DNA of 64,000 nucleotides from Bacteroides intestinalis (GTDB lineage: Bacteria > Bacteroidota > Bacteroidia > Bacteroidales > Bacteroidaceae). Below the pieces are notes generated by a model. That model was not told where the DNA came from and searched no databases. It saw only the letters and a program-made list of their open reading frames with translations. Where the stretch lies: positions 22,784 through 86,783 of the forward strand of contig NZ_QRZF01000024.1 in the NCBI RefSeq assembly GCF_003464595.1, in the 5' to 3' direction. Position 1 is the first letter of the stretch; each line of letters opens with the position of its first letter. Shown piece by piece: positions 8,785-17,200 of this stretch. The translations under genes and the position numbers were made by a program.

Positions 8785-10107
8785 ATGTCACAACAACAGA
8801 AACAAGTCAATTATCTGGCTCCATTCATTACATTGGTAATCCTGTTCTTCTTCGTTGGCTTTCTGACTACAGCAAATGGACAGTTTCAAGGCCCTTTGAA
8901 AGCCGTATTCCTTAGCAATGCTGGTGATTTAAAGAACACATTTGCCACACTGATATCCTTTGCCTGGTTCATGGCATACCCGTTGACAGGTGGTATCGGG
9001 TCCTCCTGGGTAACGAAATACGGCTATAAACGTACACTGATCCAAGCCATCCTCATCTTGATTGCAGGGTTGGGCATCTTCTGGCTATCTTCACTCTATA
9101 CTATTGAATTTCCTGATTCGCACTTCACGATAAGCTCTGCCATTATCCCTTGGGGATATGTCATATTTCTGCTGGGTTCTTATGTGGTTGGTGCAGGTGC
9201 CACCATCCTACAAGTAGTTATCAATCCCTATCTGACAGCTTGCGACGTAAAGAATACACAACCTGTACAGAGATTGAATATCGGTGGTTCAGCCAATTCG
9301 GTAGGTACTACATTGGCTCCTTTCTTCGTGACTGGTATCGTCTTTGGTGGTCTCTCTATGGAAGAAGTGAATATCAGCCAGATTCAAGTTTCTTTCTTAG
9401 GATTGATGGTTGTGTTTGCAGTTGTAACTCTGATACTTACTCGCATGAAACTGCCCGATATTAAAGGAACGAAAGCAGAATCCGGCGAGAAGTTGGAAAA
9501 GTCTGTATGGTCATTCAGCCATCTGACGATGGGGGTATTGGGAATCTTTTTCTATGTGGGTGTGGAAGTTTGCGTAGGCGCTAATATCAATCTATATGCT
9601 ATCGAACTTCAGAATGCTGGACGCCAATTCTTGTTCTTCGGAATGGATTCACTCACTATAGGTGGAGTTAACTTTGCCATACCGGCACTGATGGCTACTC
9701 TCTATTGGGGCGGTATGCTCATAGGGCGATTGATATCCAGTTCTTTGAACAGTATTCCTCCTCAAACCCAATTGGCAGTAGCTGCTATATTTGCTGCACT
9801 CTCAACGGTGGGAGCTATCGTTACCGATAATCCTTGGTTGCTGGTGGCAGTCGGATTCTTCCACTCAGTGATGTGGGGTTCCATTTTCACGCTAGCCATC
9901 AGCCGTTTGGGTAAATACACCTCTGTTGCTTCAGGTACAATTATGATTGGAGTAATCGGTGGCTCGTTACTTCCTCTTTTTCAGGGTATGTTTGCCGATG
10001 CGATGGGCGGGATGTGGCGTTGGACCTGGTTCATTGTAGTTATTGGAGAACTCTATATATTGTATTACGCATTGCTTGGTTCGAAAGTGAAACAAGCTGC
10101 CGACTAA
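8785..10107 (+). CDS. Major facilitator superfamily sugar transporter
   Basis: The 440-residue protein has about twelve hydrophobic segments, beginning with APFITLVILFFFVGFLTTANGQ, and no cleavable signal. The NGQFQG start and the WVTKYGYKR loop are typical of FucP/sugar-proton symporter relatives common in Bacteroides loci. It would carry mono- or disaccharides released in the periplasm across the inner membrane. Its place between GH3 and the second methyltransferase suggests that a still-methylated sugar or glycoside is imported before cytoplasmic demethylation, since the corrinoid and methyltransferase proteins lack signal peptides. The transported sugar is not identifiable. Confidence 0.88.
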   Translation: MSQQQKQVNYLAPFITLVILFFFVGFLTTANGQFQGPLKAVFLSNAGDLKNTFATLISFAWFMAYPLTGGIGSSWVTKYGYKRTLIQAILILIAGLGIFWLSSLYTIEFPDSHFTISSAIIPWGYVIFLLGSYVVGAGATILQVVINPYLTACDVKNTQPVQRLNIGGSANSVGTTLAPFFVTGIVFGGLSMEEVNISQIQVSFLGLMVVFAVVTLILTRMKLPDIKGTKAESGEKLEKSVWSFSHLTMGVLGIFFYVGVEVCVGANINLYAIELQNAGRQFLFFGMDSLTIGGVNFAIPALMATLYWGGMLIGRLISSSLNSIPPQTQLAVAAIFAALSTVGAIVTDNPWLLVAVGFFHSVMWGSIFTLAISRLGKYTSVASGTIMIGVIGGSLLPLFQGMFADAMGGMWRWTWFIVVIGELYILYYALLGSKVKQAAD

Positions 10108-10137
10108 TATTAACATTAACAATAAAGAAAAACGAAT

Positions 10138-11145
10138 ATGGAAACCAAGTTAGAAAGAATTCACAGGATGCTTGCTACTCCTAAAACCAATGATGGAAGA
10201 ATTTACTTTCATCCGATTCTGATGATGCATGCTGCTACTTTGTATGGCAAAACCTATAGTGAGTTTATGCAAGACTACCGCATTCTGGTAGAATCGAACA
10301 TGGAACTACTGGAAATGTACGATCACGATGCGGTCAGCGTTATTTCCGACCCTTATCGTGAAGCATCGGCTTTTGGAGCCAAAATAACATTTGATGGAGA
10401 CAGTTCGCCAAAAGCTGACAAACTGATTACTTGTATGGAAGATGTTGAGAAGCTGGAGATTCCTGATGTATATGCACACGAGCGTACCCTTGACCGTATC
10501 AATGGAGTAAAATTATTCCGTGAGAAGTTGGGTAATCCCTTTCCCATCATTGGTTGGATAGAGGGGCCCATTGCCGAAACTGCTGACCTTTGTGGTGTAT
10601 CAGAAACTATGATGAATATGATTATGGAGCCTGACATGGTGAAGGCTCTTATGCAGAAATGTCTGCAAATGGGTAAAAACTTTGCTTTGGCACAGATAGA
10701 AGCCGGCGCTAACATCATCGGTGTAGGCGATGCACTCTGTTCACAAATCTCAGATGAAATGTACGATGAATTTGTTCAGCCGCTGCACAAGGAATTGTTT
10801 GCTTTCATCCATGAACATGGGGCTATTGTAAAACTCCATATTTGCGGTAACATTACTCACATTCTTCCTTCCCTAGCTCAGACCGATGTGGATATTGTGG
10901 ATGCCGACTGGATGGTAGATGTAGCAGAGGCACATCGGATATTGGGCAATGAAGTAGTTGTATGTGGTAATCTCGATCCTGTAACTGTAGTCATGGATGG
11001 TTCTAGGGAATTAATAAAGACTAAATATGAAGAAGTAAAAAATAGTATTCCACGCGAGAACTGGATTATGATGGCAGGTTGTGAAATACCTCGTTCTACT
11101 CCGGTTGAGAATATGAAGTATTTACGTGAAATATCAATGAAATGA
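10138..11145 (+). CDS. UROD-fold methyltransferase (second copy)
   Basis: The 335-residue cytoplasmic protein is a divergent paralogue of the gene at 4627 and keeps the zinc motif: His234-x-Cys236 (LHICGNITH) and Cys315 (MAGCEIPRSTP). This separates it from heme-biosynthetic uroporphyrinogen decarboxylase. It overlaps the GH127 gene by four bases (ATGA), implying translational coupling. Two different methyltransferases plus one corrinoid carrier match the MT1/corrinoid/MT2 scheme of O-demethylase systems, but which copy is substrate-specific cannot be told from sequence. An acetogen-type folate acceptor methyltransferase is not visible in the window. Confidence 0.88.
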   Translation: METKLERIHRMLATPKTNDGRIYFHPILMMHAATLYGKTYSEFMQDYRILVESNMELLEMYDHDAVSVISDPYREASAFGAKITFDGDSSPKADKLITCMEDVEKLEIPDVYAHERTLDRINGVKLFREKLGNPFPIIGWIEGPIAETADLCGVSETMMNMIMEPDMVKALMQKCLQMGKNFALAQIEAGANIIGVGDALCSQISDEMYDEFVQPLHKELFAFIHEHGAIVKLHICGNITHILPSLAQTDVDIVDADWMVDVAEAHRILGNEVVVCGNLDPVTVVMDGSRELIKTKYEEVKNSIPRENWIMMAGCEIPRSTPVENMKYLREISMK

Positions 11146-13091
11146 GCAGAAAATTTATATGGATTATACTTATGGGATTGTGTACCTCGCTAGTAGCGAG
11201 GGCACAAATCTCTGAAAGCCTTCCAAAAGCTATCGAACAAATGAAAGAAGTACCTGTTTACACCTCTTTCCCATTCGGGGCTATCAAGCCTGTCGGATGG
11301 CTAAAAACTCAAATGCAAGCTGACTTAAATGGTTTTGTGGGGAACCTGGATAAGCTAGTACCTGACCTTATCAATGATCCTATCTATGGCAGCGGACGTC
11401 TGCACAAAAATAGTAAAGCAAAAGATCTGGGTAATAATAAGGAAGGAGATGCTGAAGGAGATGAACAATATAAATGGTGGAATTCCGAATCACAGTCAAA
11501 CTGGTGGGATGGTTATTTGAGGAATGCATTGCTCTTGAATGATGTAAAGCACATTGCTCGTGTAAAAAAATACATCAGCGACATTCTCAGTACCCAGGAT
11601 GCAGACGGATATCTGGGGATTTACGCCTCCGACCTCCGTTATCATTTTACATCTGAGAATGGAGAACTTTGGGCAAAAGCTACCTTGTATCGTGGTTTAT
11701 TGGCATATTACGAATATACTAAAGAACCACAAGTATGGAACGCCTTGGTACGTGCAGTAGATAATGTGATGACAAATTATCCTGTTGATGCTTCCCATCC
11801 TTTCGATACTGGAAAGAATTATAATGGAGGTGTTGGACACGGCCTTACTTTTACAGATGTCCTTGACCGTATGTATCAGCTAACTGGTGAAGAGAAATAT
11901 CTTGATTATGCCCTGTTTCTGTATCTGGATTACTCCAAATTTTATGCATGGGAACGGGATGCACAGTTGACAAATGCATTGAATAAGGAGTATAAACTGA
12001 ACTGTCATGCCGTGCATACTTACGAACACCTTCGACCGATGATTGTTGCTGCCAGTGCTTCGGAAGATGTCAAAATAAAGAAGGCGCTAATGGAATATTT
12101 GCGGAAAATCAATACCGTTACTACTGCTACCGGTGGTGCCATTGGCGATGAATGGATTGGCGGACGGGAAGCAGATGCTACCCATACGGGTTATGAATAT
12201 TGTTCTTTGCATGAATTATTAGATAGTTATGGTGTATTATTGCAACGTACCGGTGACACAGCTCTAGCTGAATCCATAGAAAATATATTCTATAATGCAG
12301 CTCAGGGAGCCCGCCATCCTTATCATTCCTGTATTGCCTATCTGAAGACGGATAATTCATATCAGATGGATGGTACTCGCAACGGTGATGCAGAACCAGG
12401 CAAGACACAAACCCGGTATAAATATTCTCCCGTTCATCAGGATGTTGCTGTGTGCTGTGCACCTAATGCAGGCAGAATCACTCCGTATTTTCTACAGAAT
12501 GCATGGATGCAGGGTAAAAATCGCACTTTGATTGCCAATCTTCTAATGCCCTGCAGGCTTGATACTCGTATTGATGGCAATCGTGTATGTATTGAAAATC
12601 AAACAGAATATCCCCTAAAGAATGAATATAAGTTTGTTATTACTTTGGAGCGTCCAATGGATTTGACCCTCAAGATTCGTAGACCCCAATGGGCGGAAGG
12701 TGTAATATGTAGTGAATCTTACAAAGAAGAAGGGCAGTATCTTATCTTCAAACGTAAATTTAATTCAAAGGACCAAGTTAGGCTTTCATTTAAAACAAAT
12801 GTCAGAGTAGTGAAGGGTATAAAAGGCGAACACTATTTCTTTTATGGTATCCAGGCTTTTGCCTATCCTTTAAAATTTATAGAAGAAAAGGGACGTCAAT
12901 ATATTGATGGATTTACTGACTATTTCTATAAGCCTGTAGAGAATACACGTTATAAGTATATTGAGAATCATCGTTCAATCTATCGGAATGGCAAGTTGGA
13001 GGTTTTCTTGCTGAATGAAGTCACAGGAAAGGAAGAGAAAGTGGAACTACTCCCCATTAGTCAAACCATATTGCGGCAAGCCGGATTTTAA
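11142..13091 (+). CDS. GH127-type (DUF1680) beta-L-arabinofuranosidase-like glycosidase
   Basis: The 649-residue exported protein (signal ending VARA) has the alpha/alpha-barrel DUF1680 fold. It keeps the unusual GH127 active-site set: Glu352-x-Cys354 in GYEYCSLHELL and the paired Cys438-Cys439 in AVCCAPNAGR, where a zinc-bound Cys serves as nucleophile in characterised members. C-terminal beta domains follow from about residue 500. Family members remove terminal beta-L-arabinofuranose, and some relatives cleave other rare sugars of pectin. Its start overlaps the preceding methyltransferase stop, and it is the last gene of the operon before the terminator at 13171. The real substrate remains open. 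Confidence 0.86.
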   Translation: MSRKFIWIILMGLCTSLVARAQISESLPKAIEQMKEVPVYTSFPFGAIKPVGWLKTQMQADLNGFVGNLDKLVPDLINDPIYGSGRLHKNSKAKDLGNNKEGDAEGDEQYKWWNSESQSNWWDGYLRNALLLNDVKHIARVKKYISDILSTQDADGYLGIYASDLRYHFTSENGELWAKATLYRGLLAYYEYTKEPQVWNALVRAVDNVMTNYPVDASHPFDTGKNYNGGVGHGLTFTDVLDRMYQLTGEEKYLDYALFLYLDYSKFYAWERDAQLTNALNKEYKLNCHAVHTYEHLRPMIVAASASEDVKIKKALMEYLRKINTVTTATGGAIGDEWIGGREADATHTGYEYCSLHELLDSYGVLLQRTGDTALAESIENIFYNAAQGARHPYHSCIAYLKTDNSYQMDGTRNGDAEPGKTQTRYKYSPVHQDVAVCCAPNAGRITPYFLQNAWMQGKNRTLIANLLMPCRLDTRIDGNRVCIENQTEYPLKNEYKFVITLERPMDLTLKIRRPQWAEGVICSESYKEEGQYLIFKRKFNSKDQVRLSFKTNVRVVKGIKGEHYFFYGIQAFAYPLKFIEEKGRQYIDGFTDYFYKPVENTRYKYIENHRSIYRNGKLEVFLLNEVTGKEEKVELLPISQTILRQAGF

Positions 13092-13170
13092 TCATCTCTT
13101 ACCTTAGATTAATCTGTAGTTATAGCTTTAAAAGCTTTGAGCTAGTGATTTATTTATTTTTATATGGAAA

Positions 13171-13204
13171 GAGGTTGTGTCAGCATTTGACACAACCTCA
13201 TTTT
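13171..13204 (+). terminator. Rho-independent terminator after GH127
   Basis: A perfect 12-bp stem (13171-13182 with 13188-13199) and a five-base loop is followed by TTTT at 13201-13204. It closes the methyl-transfer/glycan operon. Confidence 0.8.
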
Positions 13205-13449
13205 GTATGTATTACGTTTTTTTTAGGAAAAAGTCTGCAAAAATTAAAACTTTACAGAAAACTCCTTATCTTTGCACAGTTGTACAACACAACAGACACA
13301 TATAAGGAAGTGTTTAGTCCTGTTCCGAAATGATAAAACTCGACTTTAAATTTTAGTGAATTGAACTAATAGGTTCACACATTCTTTAATGCGCCAATAC
13401 TATTTTATCATAAAGGCATTGATGAACTTACGATGCATGTTTTAATAAT
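13205..13449 (+). promoter_or_regulatory. Promoter and long leader of the 13450 gene
   Basis: This gene-free stretch has a consensus -7 box, TATCTTTG, at 13267-13274, followed at 13279-13288 by the palindrome GTTGTACAAC. About 165 bases lie between the predicted transcript start and the ATG at 13450. No known riboswitch was recognised in this leader, and the short reading frames across it look non-coding. Confidence 0.55.
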
Positions 13450-14136
13450 ATGAAAAGATTTTTTGTAAGCACGCTGGTATGTATTATGGCAGTATGTGCA
13501 AGTGCTCAAATTATGCGTGCTGAAGAACTTGAGAAGTATGCAGTTGAGAAGTATGGAGATAAATGGACTGAGGCGGCTGAGAATCTGGGAGCGGGGATTT
13601 CATTGGATAAAAATAATTCATTAACTTATACGCAGGTTATTGACTGTGGGGAACAAACTAAAGATCAGCTTTATGTTGCATTGAATTATTGGTTCACTGC
13701 CACATTCAATGATGCTGATGCAGTTATTCAGCTAAATGATAAAGAATCCGGTGTAATTATTGGTAAAGGGTTTATAGGAGGTATTGCAGCTCATGCAGGT
13801 GGTATGAATTCTTATGTTATCAGTATACACCCTATTATCAGAGTAGATATTAAGGATGGCAAAATCCGTGTAACTTATACCGTACAAAATTATGATGTTA
13901 GTAAGTATATTGGTGGAGGCATAATGGGAGCAATAGGGGGTACACAACCTACGAAATCAGTTGAAATGTGGGCTATAGAAAAGTGTTTCCCATTTCAAAA
14001 AAAAGATGAATATAAGGCTAAAAAAAGTTCTTCTAAAGCACTTGTTATGACACATGCTTATTCAAATGTTATCATGGATAAAATAGAAGAAGCTGCAAAA
14101 AATGGCCTTGTTGGGAATGAAAATAATGATTGGTAA
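13450..14136 (+). CDS. Secreted protein of unknown function with DUF4468-like domain
   Basis: The 228-residue product starts with a Sec signal ending CASAQ. Residues about 60-165 resemble the DUF4468 domain found in many Bacteroides secreted proteins, including DQLYVALNYWFTATF followed by VIQLNDKESGVIIGKGF. A Lys/Ser-rich C-terminal part follows. The domain has no assigned function that I know of. The gene stands alone: its own promoter is at 13267, the previous operon ends at 13204, and it converges on the HTCS gene across a shared hairpin at 14172. A link to glycan use is not shown by the sequence. Confidence 0.8.
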   Translation: MKRFFVSTLVCIMAVCASAQIMRAEELEKYAVEKYGDKWTEAAENLGAGISLDKNNSLTYTQVIDCGEQTKDQLYVALNYWFTATFNDADAVIQLNDKESGVIIGKGFIGGIAAHAGGMNSYVISIHPIIRVDIKDGKIRVTYTVQNYDVSKYIGGGIMGAIGGTQPTKSVEMWAIEKCFPFQKKDEYKAKKSSSKALVMTHAYSNVIMDKIEEAAKNGLVGNENNDW

Positions 14137-14171
14137 ATATCCTCTTTATATTTAGAAATTTTCTAATATGG

Positions 14172-14204
14172 AAAAGCCCGGAAAGTTTTAAATTCCGGGC
14201 TTTT
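14172..14204. terminator. Bidirectional terminator between convergent genes
   Basis: A 12-bp stem (AAAAGCCCGGAA at 14172-14183 with its complement at 14193-14204) is flanked by A and T runs on both sides. It can stop transcripts of both the 13450 gene and the HTCS gene. Confidence 0.85.
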
Positions 14205-14210
14205 CTGTAT

Positions 14211-17200
14211 TCACTCTTGTTCGAACGTCTCTTCTTCTTTGTCATCAACCTCTTTTTCTTCCGGGTTGTTCTTACCACGTAAATATACAGATGGAGATAC
14301 TCCGAACTGTTTCTTGAAGCATTTGCTGAAATAGAATGGGTCTTCGATACCTATCTTATAAGATACCTCTGCCACTGTATAACGATTTTCAAGTAAAAGT
14401 TCAGCAGCTTTTTTCATACGGATGATGCGCATGTATTCATTGGGGGAATAACCGGTTATTCCACGTACCTTGCGATAGAAGGTGGAACGTCCCAGTCCCA
14501 TTACTGAAGCAAGGTCATCTACGGCGAACTCACTGTTGCTAATCTGTTCTTCCAGAATAGCCTGAAGCTTATCGGCAAATTGTTTATCTTTCTCTGACGT
14601 ACAGATAGCAGGCGTAATCATTCCCGGATCATCCGAGAATTTCTTCCGCAACTTTTCACGTTGTTTTATCAACTGGAATGCTCTTGCCAGCAATAGCTTG
14701 GGACTAAACGGCTTGGTGATGTATGCATCCGCTCCGCTTTCCACGCCTTTCAGGTGATTCTCTGCCGAACTCATGGCTGTCAATAAAATGATGGGGATGT
14801 GGCTGGTATCGAAATCATTTTTAAGTTTCTGGGTAACTTCGAAACCTGTGAGTCCTGGCATCAGTACATCGCAGATGATGAGATCGGCATCGTATGTACG
14901 TGCACGTTCCAGACCAGAAAGGCCGTCTGCTTCAGTAACAACTTCAAAATAAAGTTTGAATTCTTCTTTCAAGAATTCGCGTACGTCGTTGTCATCCTCT
15001 ATGATGAGCAATTTGTACTGGTTCGAAGGCTCTTTTTCCTTTGTTACATTTACTTCCAGGGTGTTTTCTTCTTCGTTGTTTTCCGGTTTATATGCTTTCT
15101 CTTCGAGGAAAGCGTCGTGAGGAATGAGGAAGTCCTTTTCTTCGTATGCATTGGTGTCGATGGGGAGGGAGACTGTGAAGATGGAGCCTCCTCCTTGGTT
15201 CTCATCATAATTGATAGTCCCTTTATGGACATTTACCAGTTCGTGTGTCAGATGTAGTCCTATACCTGTACTATTGCTTGAAAAGTTACTTTGCATGAAG
15301 CGTTTGAACAATTCTCCCCGTTTTTCTTTGGCAATGCCGATTCCTGTGTCTGCTACAGAGATTTCCAAGCATTTCCTGTCTTCATCGACGATAACTGAAA
15401 GGATGACTTTACCGTTGCTCGGGGTATACTTAAAGGCATTGGACAAGAGATTGTAGACAACTTTGTCCAGATTCCCTTTGTCAATGAACATCTTGTAGGA
15501 AGCCGCTGAAGGCTGGAACCGGAAATCCATATTCTTGGATGTCGCAGTATCCTTGAAGCTTAGGAATATTTCATGAAGAAAGCCCATGACATCTGTTTCT
15601 TCCAGGGAGAGGGCAAGCTTGTTGTTCTGCATCTTCCGGAACTCCAACAATTGGTTGATGAGACGGAGCATGCGCTGGGTGCTCTTGTTCATCACCTTCA
15701 GTGAATTGACCATTTCCTTGGGGACTTTGTCTATGCTCTGTATCTTTTCCAATGCTCCTTGAATCAGGGTTAAGGGAGTACGGAATTCGTGTGAGATGTT
15801 GGTGAAGAATACGAGTTTGTACTCCGTCAGTTGTTTCTCTACCTGCACTTTGTTGCGTAGGAGGTTGAAGTTGAGTATCAGGCGGTAGGTGATGTAGAGT
15901 ATGACGGCCAGCAAGAGGGCATAGATAAGGAATGCCCAAGTGGTTTTCCAAAAGGGAGGAGTGATAGTAATCTTCAGAACAGCTTCCTGATCGCCCAAAA
16001 TACCGGTAGCATTGCAAATTTTCACGTGCAGACTGTATTTGCCCGGTGGTAAGTTCTTGTAGGATGCAAAGCTCAGTGGAGAGGGTTTGCTCCATTCTTT
16101 ATCATAGTTCTCCAGTCGATAGGTGTAGGTGTAGCTGTTGGTCTTTGAGTAATCGAAGGTGGTGAAATCTATTACAAATGATCTTTGAAAGTGTTTCAGT
16201 TCGATTTCGTCGGTGTACATCATGGCGCTGGAGAGGGGGGAGTCGGGGGCACCCGGGCGCATGGATATTCCGTTCACTTGGAGGTTGGTGAAGGTTATTG
16301 AGGAATTGAGCACCGAGTTATTTCCCATTTGTTCGGGGTTAATGACTAACAAACCGTAGTTGGTACCGAACAGTAGACTGCCGTTTTTGCTGACGCACGA
16401 GCTATTGTCGCTATAGACGTTACCCAATGTGTAGGCTGAGAAGAAGTAATTATCGAAAGCTTGCGTTTCGGGATTGAAGCGAGAGATACCGTATTCGGTG
16501 GCAATCCAGAGGTTGCCTTGCTTATCTTCAGCGATGGCTTGGACCATGTCGTTGACGAGACCGTTGCTGGTGCCGTAATGCCTGAAGGTAAGGTTGTGAT
16601 AATCGGTGCCGGGAATGCACATACTGAGGCCACCACCGGAGGAACCAATCCATATCCGGCCCCGGGTGTCTTGGTAGATGCATTTGATTTCGTTACTACG
16701 CAGTTTTCCGTTGTTGTAATTGTAGGTCAGGTAGTTTTGCGGGTCGGTTTGCAGGGAATCGGGGGAGAAGACGTAGACTCCATCACTATTTCCGACCCAT
16801 ATCCAGCCGTTCGAGTCTTCGATAATGGCGCGAGTGCGGCGCTGTCCGAAGGTGCGGGTGAAGAAGTGGCGGAAGGTGTATCCGTCGTCCTTTTTGATAG
16901 CAAGGTCCAATCCGCCGCCGAAGGTGCCTATCCACATACGGCCTTTGCGGTCGCAGTAGAGGGTAAAGATATGGTTGTTACTGATGGAATGGGCGTCGTT
17001 GGAGTGGTTGACATACCATTTTCCACCAATGCAGAGACCTTCGCCACGGCTACCCATCCACAGGGTGCCGTCGAGGTCTTCGGCTATGGCATAGATATTG
17101 GAGTTATAGTGAACTTCTTTTTTCTGTGTGTTGATCAGCGGGTCGTAGGTATAGACGCCACCACCACGTGTACCGATACAGATGTCATCGTTCTTGAGGC

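Noticed and set aside
4627..11145. Heme-pathway uroporphyrinogen decarboxylase (HemE) for the two UROD-fold genes
   Set aside because: Both carry the His-x-Cys...Cys zinc motif of corrinoid methyltransferases and sit with a corrinoid protein and reactivator; no other heme gene is present.
13145..13333. A 62-codon frame on the + strand
   Set aside because: It runs through the terminator hairpin and the -7 box of the next gene, has no recognisable domain and no start signal.
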